This document shows positions 32,733 through 41,893 of a DNA stretch of 64,000 bases, in pieces. This DNA comes from Phycisphaerales bacterium (GTDB lineage: Bacteria > Planctomycetota > Phycisphaerae > Phycisphaerales > UBA1924), in assembly GCA_023382935.1 (NCBI GenBank), contig JAHDXL010000002.1, forward strand, positions 248,001-312,000, read 5' to 3'. Under the pieces are notes generated by a model. That model ran no database searches and was not told the origin of the DNA. It saw only the letters and a program-made list of their open reading frames with translations. Position 1 is the stretch's first letter. Each line of letters begins with the position of its first letter. Position numbers and translations under genes: made by a program.

Positions 32733-34196
32733 TCAGCCGGCCCTTCGCTCTTCGCGATCGTCAATGCCCAGTTGCTTCATCTTCTTGTAGAGCGTGGTGC
32801 GGTTGATGGCCAGATCGTCGGCTGTCTTCTGGCGGTTCCACTGGTTGGCTTCCAGCGCCTTGAGAATGATGCGCTTCTCCGGCTCGAGCAGCGCATCGAC
32901 GAGCGGCGTCGGAATCCACGGCGATTCGGCTGAATCGAGTGAGGCCCGGTCGCGTCCGGTGAATGCACGCAGCAGCCCGTGGTCAACCCCCTCGATGACG
33001 TTGCCCGGCAAATCGCTCAGTTCGACGCGAGATGAGCGCGTCAGCACGGCCGCCCGCTCGACAATGTTCTGCAACTCGCGCACGTTGCCGGGGAACGAGT
33101 AGCGCCGCAGCGCGTCCATGGCCTCGGGCGCAAAGCCGACCAAAGTCTTGTGCAACTGTTCGGCGTGGACGTGCAGGAAGTGCTCGGCCAGGATGGGGAT
33201 GTCGCTGACGCGCTCGCGCAGCGGAGGCAGTTCGATCTTGACCACGTTGATGCGGTAGTACAGATCCTGGCGAAACTGCCCGGCGGCCACCAGTTGCTCC
33301 AGCGGCTGGTTGCTTGCCAGTATCACACGAACGTCCACCTCGACCGTCTTGCTGGCGCCCACCGGCTCGAAGCGACGTTCCTGCAGCACGCGCAGGAGTT
33401 TCAACTGCATTGCCGGACTGGCGCTGTTGATCTCGTCAAGAAAGATCGTGCCTCCGTCGGCAGCCAGGAATCGTCCCGCCTTGTCCGCGTGCGCGCCGGT
33501 AAAGGCGCCCTTGACGTGTCCGAACAGTTCACTCTCCAGCAGCGTCTCGGGAATGGACCCGCAACTGATCTCGACAAACGGCTTCTCGCGGCGAGGACTC
33601 TGCTGATGAATCGCCCCCGCGATGAGGCTCTTGCCTGTTCCGCTCTCCCCGGTCATCAGGACCGTCGTCTTGCTGGGTGCCACGGCCTCGACAAGTTCAT
33701 AGATTCGCTGCATCCGGTGGTCGTGCCCGATGATGCCGCCCAGTCCGAAGCGCCCGTCCAGACGGCGTTTGAGCGTGCGATTCTCCTCAACCAGCGCCTG
33801 TTGCCGGATCGCCCGCTCGAGCGAAAGGCGCAGTTCCTCGTCGATCACGGGCTTGGTCAGGTAATCGACCGCTCCCAGGCGCAACGCCTCCACCGCAGAC
33901 TCGATGGTGCCGTAGCCGGTGAGCATGACCACGGCCGTCGCGGGAAACCGCCGCCCGATTTCCCGCAGTAGATCCATCCCGCTTGTTCCGGGCATCGAGA
34001 CGTCGGAAATGACCACGCGAAATGGCTGCGGTGGACGTGCCGCATCGGCTGGCTCGCGCTCTGCCTGCTCCAGGGCCGCCAGCGCTTCCTCGGCGTTGTA
34101 GGCGCTGGATGCTGAGTAGCCCTCGAGCGATAGGTGCTCTCGCAGTGAGTCGGCCACGATCGGGTCGTCGTCAACAATGAGCACGCGAACGCTCAT
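32733..34196 (-). CDS. NtrC-family sigma-54-dependent response regulator
   Basis: 487 residues from the ATG at 34196, overlapping the kinase stop (ATGA). The receiver domain has the phosphoacceptor D65 in VVISDVSMPG, with a ~15-residue insertion ahead of it. The AAA+ domain has Walker A GESGTGKS, the GAFTGA loop that contacts sigma-54, and DEINSASPAMQLKLLRVLQE. The C-terminal Fis-like helix-turn-helix includes QKTADDLAINRTTLYKKMKQ. It should turn on sigma-54 promoters when phosphorylated by the kinase encoded just upstream. The longer frame to 34340 has no receiver fold and is not used. Confidence 0.95.
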   Translation of the reverse strand: MSVRVLIVDDDPIVADSLREHLSLEGYSASSAYNAEEALAALEQAEREPADAARPPQPFRVVISDVSMPGTSGMDLLREIGRRFPATAVVMLTGYGTIESAVEALRLGAVDYLTKPVIDEELRLSLERAIRQQALVEENRTLKRRLDGRFGLGGIIGHDHRMQRIYELVEAVAPSKTTVLMTGESGTGKSLIAGAIHQQSPRREKPFVEISCGSIPETLLESELFGHVKGAFTGAHADKAGRFLAADGGTIFLDEINSASPAMQLKLLRVLQERRFEPVGASKTVEVDVRVILASNQPLEQLVAAGQFRQDLYYRINVVKIELPPLRERVSDIPILAEHFLHVHAEQLHKTLVGFAPEAMDALRRYSFPGNVRELQNIVERAAVLTRSSRVELSDLPGNVIEGVDHGLLRAFTGRDRASLDSAESPWIPTPLVDALLEPEKRIILKALEANQWNRQKTADDLAINRTTLYKKMKQLGIDDREERRAG

Positions 34197-35029
34197 GCCG
34201 AGCCTCCGACCCTGGTCTCTCCGCGCTTCGGTTCCGGAAAGGCGATGCGCAGCACCGCGCCCGGGCGCTGCATCCCGTGGCGCTCGGGCCGCGGCGTCAG
34301 CGCGATTGTGCCGCCCAGTTCGCCGACGATGCTGGCGCACACCGCCAGCCCGATGCCGCGGGGCCCGGGCTTGGTGGTGTAACTGGGCTCGAAAAGGCGC
34401 ACCGGCGGAACCTGCGAGGGCAGCCCCACACCGTCGTCGCTGATCTCGATGGCAACGCGACGGCGTCCGTCGCTGGCCTTGTCGCTCACACGCGCGGTGA
34501 TGCGGATCTCGCCCCCGCTCACCTTGTCCTGCGCCGCTTCGATCGAATCAAGCGCGTTGGAAAGCCCGTTGAGAACCACGCTGTAGATCGGTCCGCTCGG
34601 CATCGAACCCGCGTCGGGGTCCACGTCAATGACCACGCGAATTCCCATCTCTTCCGCACGCGGACGCACCACCCTGGCCGCGTGCTCGATCACGTCTCGC
34701 ACGCTGGTGGCGTCAGCACCTCCCAGCATCGGCGAGCCCAGAGAGAGGTGGCGGCTTCGCAACGCCGCGTTGATCAGGTCGGCCATGCGCATCAGCGCGC
34801 CACGCACAGTTTCCAACTGCTCACGAGCGCGATCGATCGGGTCCGGCTCACTGTGCGACAACGTGCGGTCGGCGAGCGCCAGCCACCGAATCGAGCCGTC
34901 CAGCAGGTTGCTCAGTTCATGGGCCAGTCGCGTCAGTTCGTCGGCCGCCTCGGGCGAGCGCCGCGCCGTCGGGTTGGGTCGCAGCGAATCACCGTTTTCG
35001 GCGGGGTCCCTGTCGTGTTCGGGCATCAT
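34193..35029 (-). CDS. Soluble sensor histidine kinase
   Basis: 278 residues from the ATG at 35029. The phosphoacceptor is H37 in LAHELSN. ATP-binding motifs follow: N box SNALDSIEAA, G1 DDGVGLP and G2 GPRGIGLAVC. There is no membrane helix and no separate sensor domain, so the signal must be intracellular or come from a partner protein. The adjacent NtrC-type regulator is its likely partner. It starts a few bases after a candidate sigma-54 promoter. Confidence 0.92.
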   Translation of the reverse strand: MMPEHDRDPAENGDSLRPNPTARRSPEAADELTRLAHELSNLLDGSIRWLALADRTLSHSEPDPIDRAREQLETVRGALMRMADLINAALRSRHLSLGSPMLGGADATSVRDVIEHAARVVRPRAEEMGIRVVIDVDPDAGSMPSGPIYSVVLNGLSNALDSIEAAQDKVSGGEIRITARVSDKASDGRRRVAIEISDDGVGLPSQVPPVRLFEPSYTTKPGPRGIGLAVCASIVGELGGTIALTPRPERHGMQRPGAVLRIAFPEPKRGETRVGGSA

Positions 35030-35046
35030 CGTGCCCTGACATCGAC

Positions 35047-35060
35047 GCAAACGCCCTGCC
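35047..35060 (-). promoter_or_regulatory. Candidate sigma-54 promoter (-24/-12)
   Basis: Read on the minus strand the sequence is GGCAGGGCGTTTGC: GG, ten bases, GC. It fits the TGGCACG-N4-TTGC pattern in spacing and in the GGCA and TTGC blocks. The predicted start of transcription is ~10 bases farther on, only 6-8 bases before the kinase ATG at 35029. The regulator it would need is encoded by the second gene. Confidence 0.6.
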
Positions 35061-35106
35061 GATCCACAACCGGCGTTGACGCGGGGCCTCCTTTCCCGAA
35101 TCAGGC

Positions 35107-35126
35107 ATGTTGTGCGCGGACAACAT
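35107..35126 (-). promoter_or_regulatory. Palindrome, candidate activator-binding site
   Basis: ATGTTGT (7 bp), six-base spacer, ACAACAT: an exact inverted repeat. It lies about 70-90 bp upstream of the predicted start of the sigma-54 promoter, the distance of an upstream activator site. It also sits 24 bp after the ileS stop, so an attenuator/terminator is the alternative, but no U run follows. Confidence 0.5.
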
Positions 35127-35149
35127 CGCGCCGCATCGACCGCAGACGC

Positions 35150-38116
35150 CTATCGCACGCCGACGGCTTCCGCGTCACGGTCCGATAGTACGCCACCGTC
35201 CGAACGCGGCCGCACTGTCCCGTCACGCTTCCACGAGCGCTCGCACCGAGGCTGATCGCGAAGGTCGAGCACCTCGACACCGGCCGGGGAGGCGCGGATG
35301 AACACGCGACTGACTCCGTAGAGATCTGCCAGATCCTCCGGCGCAAAGCGGGCATACAGCCCGTCGGGATCCCCCAGCGACACTCCCGCGTCGAGCGGAT
35401 TCTCGATGCCGCGATGCTTCTTGGCCTGCTCCAGCGCCACCATCACCTCGTCCCGCCGCTGCATCACCCCGGTCCAGCCCTCGTCTGCCCTGACGCCAAG
35501 GCCCGCGATGAACTCGGTCGTATGCACGCAGCACGAGAGATCGCCCGCGTCGGCGTGCCACAGCGCGCGATACGCCTCGTCGGCAGTGTGGCACAGCACC
35601 GGCGCCAGCAGGCGGCACAGCCCGTCCGTCAGGTGCCACATCGTCGTCTGCGTGCGACGACGGCGCAGAGAGTCGGCGCGGTCGCAATACAGACGATCCT
35701 TCACGGCCGCCAGATACACCGCGCTGAGCGTGTCGTTGCAGAACCGGTACAACTCACTATGCGCCGTGCGATAGTCATATCGCTCATAGGCATCGATCAC
35801 CCGCGTGGCCATCCGGTCATACTCGGCCAGCACCCACGCATCCAGCGTGCTCGGCCCGATGTCGGCCAGCGCCACCGCATCGCCCCGGCTCGCCTGCGAA
35901 GCAGGGAGGAAATCGTCGAGGTTCATCAGCATGTAGCGCAGCGTGTTGCGCACCTTTCGATAACTCTCGCCGGCCAGTTGGAAGAACTCGTCGTCCACCT
36001 TCACGTCGTTCTCGTAACTGAGGCTGCACACCCACCAGCGCAGCACGTCAGCGCCGTAGTGCTCAAACAGGTTCTCGATCGTGTGCCCGGCCGACTTGCT
36101 CAGTTTCCGGCCCTCCTTGTCCACCATGAACCCGTGCGTCAGCAGCGTCTTGAACGGCGGCCGCCCGGTCACGCCCAGCGCGGGCAGCAGTGACAACTGG
36201 AACCACCCGCGGTGCTGGTCCGAACCCTCCAGGTACAGTTCCACCGGGTAGTCGGACCCGCCCGACCGCTCACGCATCACCGCGTTCCAACTCGAACCCG
36301 ACTCAAACCACACGTCGAGAATGTCCTGCCCCTTCCGAAGTGACGACAGCGCGACGCGCCCGCTTCGGATCGACTCGGGCGCATCAGCATCGCTCGCGGC
36401 TTTGTAGTGCGCCAGCACATCCTGCGGCTCCAATTGGAACCACGCGTCCGAACCCTTCTCGCGGAACAACGCTGCGACCGCCCGCACCGAGGACGGCGTC
36501 AGGAGCACTTCGCCCTCGGGGGTCTCGAACGACGGGATCGGAAGTCCCCACGAGCGCTGACGCGAGATGCACCAGTCCGGGCGGCTCTCAAGCATGCCAC
36601 GCATGCGGTTGCGACCCCACTCGGGGACGAAGCCGACCTGCCCGCCGCTGACCGCGTCGAGTGCCATCTGGCGCAGCGTGCGGCCGCCGTTCTTCAGTCG
36701 CGCATCCACGCCGATGAACCACTGCTCGGTGCAGCGAAAAATCACCGGTGTCTTGCTGCGCCAGTCGTGCGGATAACTGTGCACGAACCGATGCGAGTAA
36801 AACAGGTGCCCGCTGTCGCGTAAGCGCCTGGTCACCTCTTCATTCGCCTTCCAGATGCTCATGCCGCGCAGCCACTCGGGCACGCTGGCGTCATAGGTGC
36901 CGTCCTTCCGCACCGGGCAATACGTTGGCAGGCCCTGGGCTAGGCCAGTCTGATAGTCCTCGGCTCCGTGTCCCGGCGCCGTATGCACCAGCCCCGTGCC
37001 GTCTTCCAGCGTCACGTACTCGGCCGGTACCAGCGTGTAGCACCGCGAGGTGTCGGCTTGCGGCTGATCGACCGGTCTCGGCGCCTGCTCGATGAACGGG
37101 TGCCGATAGCGCAGCCCCACCAGGTTCTCGCCGCGCGTGGTCGCGAGCACTTCGACCTCTTCCGCTTTGGCCGCCTCGGTAACCTGGTTCATGAGCATCG
37201 TCGCCATCACCGTGTAGTTGCCGTCGACCCGCACCAGCGCATACTCAAACTTGGGATGCACCGCGATGGCCAGGTTGGCCGGCAACGTCCACGGCGTGGT
37301 GGTCCAGATCATGAAACTCGGTGTCTGCTGGGGCACGGGCGCCTGGCCCGAATCCCCGAACCCGAACGCCGCGTACACCGCCGTTGCGTCCTCGGCCTCA
37401 AAGTCCACGTACACCGAGATGTCCTCGCGGTCCTCATATTCCAGTTCTGCCTCGGCCAGCGCGGTCTCATTCTCGATCGACCAGTGCACCGGTTTGAGCG
37501 CGCGGAACACCAGCCCCTGCTCGACCAGCCCCGCCAGCACCTCCAGCGTCGCCCCTTCATAGGCCGGTTGCATCGTCAGGTACGGGTGTTCGTAGTCGGC
37601 CAGCGTGAGCAGGCGCTCCATCTGCGAAGCCTGTAGTTTCTGGAACTTTTCGGCGTGCTTGAAGCACTCGCGGCGCACCGCCATGCGGCGCTGCCCTTCC
37701 GTCAGCGCGTCGAGTTTGCCCGACTTGCCCGACTGCACCAGTTCGGTCATTACCTTGTGCTCGATCGGCAGGCCGTGACAGTCCCAGCCGGGTACGTACG
37801 GGCAGTCGAAGCCCATCATGGTACGTGTGCGCACCACGAAGTCCTTCAGGCACTTGTTCATCAGGTGTCCGAGGTGAATCGAGCCGTTGGCGTAGGGCGG
37901 GCCGTCGTGGAACACGAAGCGCCCCCTCGGCTTGGCCGCTCCAGCCTCTCGAATGCGCTGGTACAGGCCCATCTTCGCCCAGCGCGACATGCTGGCCGGC
38001 TCGTTCTGCACGAGGTTGGCCTTCATCGGGAACGAGGTGTTCCGCGGGTTGAGTGTGCTCTTGTAATTCGGTTTGCTGGAGGCGGCGGCGCCGCCTTCCG
38101 GACGGGCGTGATTCAT
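35150..38116 (-). CDS. ileS: Isoleucyl-tRNA synthetase
   Basis: 988 residues from the ATG at 38116. The class I HIGH motif is HLGH (81-84, in PPYANGSIHLGH) and the KMSKS motif is KLSKS (~residue 670, GRKLSKSAGHTIENL). The CP1 editing domain and anticodon-binding region are present. The C-terminal zinc-finger region is degenerate: family members have a CxxC...CxxC; here only CERSWK and VLSDRDAEAV remain, so three of the four cysteines are lost. The enzyme is otherwise complete and should charge tRNA-Ile. The kinase gene follows after 120 bp. Confidence 0.95.
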   Translation of the reverse strand: MNHARPEGGAAASSKPNYKSTLNPRNTSFPMKANLVQNEPASMSRWAKMGLYQRIREAGAAKPRGRFVFHDGPPYANGSIHLGHLMNKCLKDFVVRTRTMMGFDCPYVPGWDCHGLPIEHKVMTELVQSGKSGKLDALTEGQRRMAVRRECFKHAEKFQKLQASQMERLLTLADYEHPYLTMQPAYEGATLEVLAGLVEQGLVFRALKPVHWSIENETALAEAELEYEDREDISVYVDFEAEDATAVYAAFGFGDSGQAPVPQQTPSFMIWTTTPWTLPANLAIAVHPKFEYALVRVDGNYTVMATMLMNQVTEAAKAEEVEVLATTRGENLVGLRYRHPFIEQAPRPVDQPQADTSRCYTLVPAEYVTLEDGTGLVHTAPGHGAEDYQTGLAQGLPTYCPVRKDGTYDASVPEWLRGMSIWKANEEVTRRLRDSGHLFYSHRFVHSYPHDWRSKTPVIFRCTEQWFIGVDARLKNGGRTLRQMALDAVSGGQVGFVPEWGRNRMRGMLESRPDWCISRQRSWGLPIPSFETPEGEVLLTPSSVRAVAALFREKGSDAWFQLEPQDVLAHYKAASDADAPESIRSGRVALSSLRKGQDILDVWFESGSSWNAVMRERSGGSDYPVELYLEGSDQHRGWFQLSLLPALGVTGRPPFKTLLTHGFMVDKEGRKLSKSAGHTIENLFEHYGADVLRWWVCSLSYENDVKVDDEFFQLAGESYRKVRNTLRYMLMNLDDFLPASQASRGDAVALADIGPSTLDAWVLAEYDRMATRVIDAYERYDYRTAHSELYRFCNDTLSAVYLAAVKDRLYCDRADSLRRRRTQTTMWHLTDGLCRLLAPVLCHTADEAYRALWHADAGDLSCCVHTTEFIAGLGVRADEGWTGVMQRRDEVMVALEQAKKHRGIENPLDAGVSLGDPDGLYARFAPEDLADLYGVSRVFIRASPAGVEVLDLRDQPRCERSWKRDGTVRPRSDGGVLSDRDAEAVGVR

Positions 38117-38477
38117 GGGTGCGTGTCCTTGCCGCGCCGGACCAAGGGGGCGACGGCGCGGATGATGGTATTCGTTGGTCAGGGGAAAGCACGACGCGCA
38201 GTGGCCCCGCCAAGCGATTCCGGGCGCGGGCGTCCCGCCCGCCATCGCTCAGAGGGGCACACTAATTCGAATGACCAGTCGCAGGACGAGTTGTTCGTGC
38301 ATCGCCCCAAGCATAGGCGACTGACACGCAGCGTTCGCGCCGGCACGCCACCGGCCCTGCACCAGCCCGGGTGCCATGCTTGGCCGTCGTCGGCTGCGTG
38401 GGAACCCGTGCATTCATGCCCGCCGGCGTCTCGCCATGCCCCGCGTCAGCGAGGACGCGGGGCATTCTGGCCCGCGC
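38117..38477 (-). other. Gap upstream of ileS
   Basis: 361 bp with no convincing coding frame. It holds a perfect hairpin at 38436-38465, just after the next gene's stop, and an A/T-richer patch near 38257-38275 (minus: CATTCGAATTAGTG) that could be a promoter for ileS. No T-box leader motif was seen. Confidence 0.4.
38436..38465 (-). terminator. Perfect 12-bp hairpin after the 38478 gene
   Basis: ATGCCCCGCGTC pairs exactly with GACGCGGGGCAT around AGCGAG. It begins 13 bases after the stop of the minus-strand gene. There is no U run, so an intrinsic terminator is not certain; it may be a 3' stabilising hairpin. Confidence 0.45.
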
Positions 38478-39029
38478 TCAACCGTGACGTTCAAAAATGG
38501 TCTGCGTCCGAAGGACGATCCGCCCATTGGCGATCAGGTGGTAACTCTGGACATGGACCTCGCGCGAATAGCGTTGCAGGTCGAGGATCGACATGCACGC
38601 CCCGACTTCATCCTCCCACCGGTGCACCATTGCTTCGGCTTCGGCGGCGAAATCGGCCAACTCCTCCCAAGTTGCCTGGAAAATGGCGTCGTTCAACTGC
38701 TCGGTCTGCACCGTCGTCATGTAGTTGACGCCCATCCGCTCGAAGTCGCGGTCGAAATCACGCTCCCCGGCGCAGAAAAAACCCGCGACGACGCCCGCTT
38801 CGGGCACGCCACGTTCCACGTCGGCCACCAGTTCACACAGACACTCCGTCCCACGACCGAAACGCAGCAGGTGGGCGCCCGGCATCAGCCATGCTTCTAG
38901 TTCGTGCCCGGCACAACTGATGACGCGCCGATCCCGGAGTTGGAACAGTTCGGGGTGCAGCGCCCGGTTGTAAAGGATCAGTTGATAACTCTGCAGGACG
39001 TTGGTTCGCGTGGCCGGGTTCATCGACAT
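38478..39029 (-). CDS. Conserved small protein, unknown function
   Basis: 183 residues from the ATG at 39029, with GGAGCGG before it. No signal peptide or membrane helix. Distinct segments are YQLILYNRALHPELFQLRDR, SCAGHELEAWLMPGAHLLRF and a C-terminal IANGRIVLRTQTIFERHG. HPELF and the GHxLE...WLMPGAH pattern are reminiscent of DUF2617-like proteins, but I am not sure of the match. The longer frame to 39296 runs through a noncoding region. Divergent from the HEAT-like gene. Confidence 0.65.
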   Translation of the reverse strand: MSMNPATRTNVLQSYQLILYNRALHPELFQLRDRRVISCAGHELEAWLMPGAHLLRFGRGTECLCELVADVERGVPEAGVVAGFFCAGERDFDRDFERMGVNYMTTVQTEQLNDAIFQATWEELADFAAEAEAMVHRWEDEVGACMSILDLQRYSREVHVQSYHLIANGRIVLRTQTIFERHG

Positions 39030-39347
39030 AACCGCTCCGTCGTTGCACGCTGCAAGACTGAGCGCCCTTGCGCGGCTCTCTCCCCAGGGCGCGAATCTCA
39101 CGGCCGACCGAACGCTGGGCCGACCTTTGGCTCCGATGCGCGACCTCCAAATCGAGCAGCGGCCAAATGTATCAAGTTGTCGTCTCGGGGCACAATATAT
39201 CCGGTGCTGCCGGGGCATGTCCACAACCTGTTGCACAAAGTTTTTTCGCTGAAACGCAGCCGGCGCGCGAGATTGTAAGTGCCTACAAAACAACAACGTA
39301 CAAACCGAGTTGACACCTCATCCCGGAGGTACCCACCAACTTTGGAC
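39030..39347. other. Divergent intergenic region
   Basis: 318 bp between two divergent genes, locally AT-richer than the surroundings (for example 39163-39250, with a TTTTTT run near 39239-39246). It contains the inverted repeat TTGTA-N6-TACAA around 39274-39289 and TTGACA at 39310-39315. No coding frame in it looks real. It may hold promoters and an operator for the flanking genes. Confidence 0.4.
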
Positions 39348-41456
39348 ATGAGGAAAGTGCCTCAAATTGTTCGACTCGCGCTCTTTCCTCAGGTTTTGGC
39401 CAGTATTGGCCGAGCCGAACGCGAGGAGTTCATCGCCGAGGCCTTGGCAACCCTCGTCGCGTGCGATACACCCGTTTCTAGGTGGGAGCGACTGAAAAAC
39501 CACCTGCGCTTCTGGCCTCATCGGTTGAACGTCCAGCAACACCAGACTCAGTTGATCGCCACCATCTTTCCACACTGGGCAGGACTCACCGGCGAACAGC
39601 GGGCGGTGGTACTTGGGCGACCGGCGTGGCAGTTGAAGGCGGCCTTGGAATCAGAACTGAAAACCGAACCCTTGGCGGTCGCCCGCTGGTTGGAAGCCCA
39701 CCCGATCGAGCGGTTGGCCGACGTGGCCGGGCAATTGCTGATCCTGCCGGACCGCGATGCCTCGCGTCTAGCAGCCCGGGCATTGCTTCATATGGTTGTC
39801 CGCGCACTTGGCATTCAGCCCAGCCCGGTGTTCGGCGAGGTGATCCCGGATCGTGAGGAACCTGGCGAGGAGGCGCTGTCCGCCGTGACGCAGGGCGAAG
39901 TGATCGCGAACATTCGCGATGGACTGGCCCAGTTTGGCCAACACCAGCAGCGAGACGTGATCCTCGCGGCTTTCATATTGGCGGATAGTTTGGAGTCGCC
40001 GGGCTCGGCGGCGCTTGGACTGCCGGAATTGCTGGCCGAGGAGGGCCACCCGGTGCAGGCCGGGATGCGCGCGGCGCTGCGACGGAGCCATGCGCCGTTC
40101 ATGCGGTCGCGGGCCTGGCGATGGATGAAGTGCGAACATGTGGGTTCTGCGGCGTTGGAACGGGTTGGGCGCGGGCATGGGGCGCTGGAGCACGAACTGG
40201 TGCTCTCGGCCGGGCATCTGCTGCTGCACCCGGCGCGGAGGGCCGCTCTGCTTGGATTGAAAGTCGGGTCGAAGTCAGGCCCGGCCGGGCCGGTGCCGTC
40301 CGAGGGCGGCGCGCTGCCGTCGCCGGCGGAACTGGACTCGCTCTCGCAGGTGTCGCGGCGGTGGGTGGGCGAGATGGCTGATGCGATGCAGGTCGATCGC
40401 GGCGTGCGCGGCGTGTTGCGTGCGAGCATGTTGAGCGATCGGGCGTCCTGGGTGAGACACGCATACGCGCGGTCGGCCGATCCGGTCGAACAGGCTGACT
40501 TCGTGTTTGATGCCGATGCGCGGGTGGCGCGAACGGCCTGCCTGGGAAGGTCGGCGGCCGGGGCACGGATCTGGTCGCGCTGGCCGATGCGGTCGAGCGA
40601 TTGGCAGCGGGCACGCCTGGCGGGGAAGTTGACGCGATCTGCGCATGCGGCGGTGCGGTCGATTGCGCGGCAGGACGCGGCGAGGATGAACCCGTGGATG
40701 GTGGATCTGCCGGAGAGCCGCCTAGCGGCCCGAGAGTGGCTGGCCAGCGATCGGGCCGGGTTCCTTGGCGCCTTGCGTGAACGCTTGCATGGAGAAGTGG
40801 GCAGAGATCGGGTGGACGCGATTCGACTGGCGCGAATCCTGCGGCTGACCGTGGGCATTGAACCGGAGTTGCTGGAACTGGCCGTGGGCGAGGATGCGCG
40901 CGTGGCAGCAACGGCGGTGGCGGCCTTGGGCGATTTGGGCAGCGACAGCGCGAGGGCGGGCATTGATCGTTCGCTCCGGGCCGAGGACGATCGCGTGCGC
41001 GCCAACGCGGTGGAGGCGGGCGTGCGTAGTGCGCCCCGGGCCGAGCACGCGGGGGCTTTGCTCGACGTGCGCATGTATGGCGTGATGATCGAATTGAAGG
41101 GCGACCCGCATCACCGGGTGCGGGCGAACGCGCTGCGAGGGCTGATCGAGCACACTGGCGTCGATCGGGCCGGCGCGGTGATCGATTCGGCCGGCGTCGA
41201 TGGACTGCGCGAGATGCTCGAGGACGATCGCTCGATGCATCGGTTGGCGGGCCTCTGGCTGGCCGAACGCACGTTGAGCGGGCCCGGGCGTGCCCGCGCG
41301 GGTGCCTGTTACGACTGGATGTGCCGTCGCGTGGCGGGCATTGCGACGCGCGATGGAGACGAGATGGTGCGGACGCGGGCGGTGCGCTGCGCCCGGCGGC
41401 TGCTGGCGGGGATGCGGGGAGAATCGGGCGCGGGGAGGGCGCGGGCGGCCGCGTGA
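39348..41456 (+). CDS. Large HEAT-repeat-like helical protein
   Basis: About 702 residues from ATG 39348; TTG at 39342 is also possible, and GGAGG is at 39325-39329. No signal peptide or membrane helix. The second half contains repeated alpha-helical units such as VAATAVAALGDLGSDSARAG and VRANAVEAGVRSAPRAEHAG and VRANALRGLIEHTGV, in the manner of HEAT repeats. The first half is less regular and has a Trp/Arg-rich part. HEAT solenoids bind proteins; no target is obvious. A small membrane protein follows, probably in the same transcript. Confidence 0.75.
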   Translation: MRKVPQIVRLALFPQVLASIGRAEREEFIAEALATLVACDTPVSRWERLKNHLRFWPHRLNVQQHQTQLIATIFPHWAGLTGEQRAVVLGRPAWQLKAALESELKTEPLAVARWLEAHPIERLADVAGQLLILPDRDASRLAARALLHMVVRALGIQPSPVFGEVIPDREEPGEEALSAVTQGEVIANIRDGLAQFGQHQQRDVILAAFILADSLESPGSAALGLPELLAEEGHPVQAGMRAALRRSHAPFMRSRAWRWMKCEHVGSAALERVGRGHGALEHELVLSAGHLLLHPARRAALLGLKVGSKSGPAGPVPSEGGALPSPAELDSLSQVSRRWVGEMADAMQVDRGVRGVLRASMLSDRASWVRHAYARSADPVEQADFVFDADARVARTACLGRSAAGARIWSRWPMRSSDWQRARLAGKLTRSAHAAVRSIARQDAARMNPWMVDLPESRLAAREWLASDRAGFLGALRERLHGEVGRDRVDAIRLARILRLTVGIEPELLELAVGEDARVAATAVAALGDLGSDSARAGIDRSLRAEDDRVRANAVEAGVRSAPRAEHAGALLDVRMYGVMIELKGDPHHRVRANALRGLIEHTGVDRAGAVIDSAGVDGLREMLEDDRSMHRLAGLWLAERTLSGPGRARAGACYDWMCRRVAGIATRDGDEMVRTRAVRCARRLLAGMRGESGAGRARAAA

Positions 41457-41464
41457 GAGCAGGC

Positions 41465-41878
41465 ATGGTTCAAAAGCCGATCACAATTGTCGAGCCGGGA
41501 ATGTCGGAGGCTCCGGGCTTCACATTCGAGGTGAACTGGTGGGTGCTGGCGCCACTGGCGGCGGCGACGCTGGCGTGCGCATTGGTCGTGTATCTGGCGA
41601 TTCGCGCGCGGCTTCGGGTAAGCGAGGATGAACTGGCCACGCGGGCGTTGGTGAAGCGCACGAGGCTTGACCGGAAGACGCGGCGGGCACTGTGGCGAGT
41701 GGCCGATCAGTTGGGGATGCGCGATCGGGCGGGCGTGCTGCTGATGAGTCAATCAGCACTGCTGGCGGCGGTTGGGCAGTTGAAGGTCCGGCAAGGGGAC
41801 CGGAAGACCGCCGCGGCCGCGACGACGCTGGTGGAACGGCTGATCGGGCCGGTGAAGACGTCGGGGGGAGCGGGCTAA
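41465..41878 (+). CDS. Small membrane-anchored protein, unknown function
   Basis: 137 residues from the ATG at 41465; a GTG at 41453 overlaps the previous stop (GTGA) and is an alternative. A membrane helix at ~25-47 (WWVLAPLAAATLACALVVYL) is followed by a basic cytoplasmic-type helical part: RLRVSEDELATRALVKRTRL and LWRVADQLGMRDRAGVLLMS. I recognise no family. It converges on the ABC permease gene, 15 bp away. Confidence 0.7.
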   Translation: MVQKPITIVEPGMSEAPGFTFEVNWWVLAPLAAATLACALVVYLAIRARLRVSEDELATRALVKRTRLDRKTRRALWRVADQLGMRDRAGVLLMSQSALLAAVGQLKVRQGDRKTAAAATTLVERLIGPVKTSGGAG

Positions 41879-41893
41879 CCGAGCGGTCATGCC

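Noticed and set aside
39195-39240. Sequences resembling DnaA boxes (TGTCCACAA, TGTTGCACA)
   Set aside because: Only partial matches, no cluster, no dnaA or dnaN nearby, so not called an origin.
40099-41466. 455-codon Pro/Arg-rich minus-strand frame
   Set aside because: Low-complexity shadow opposite the HEAT-like gene.
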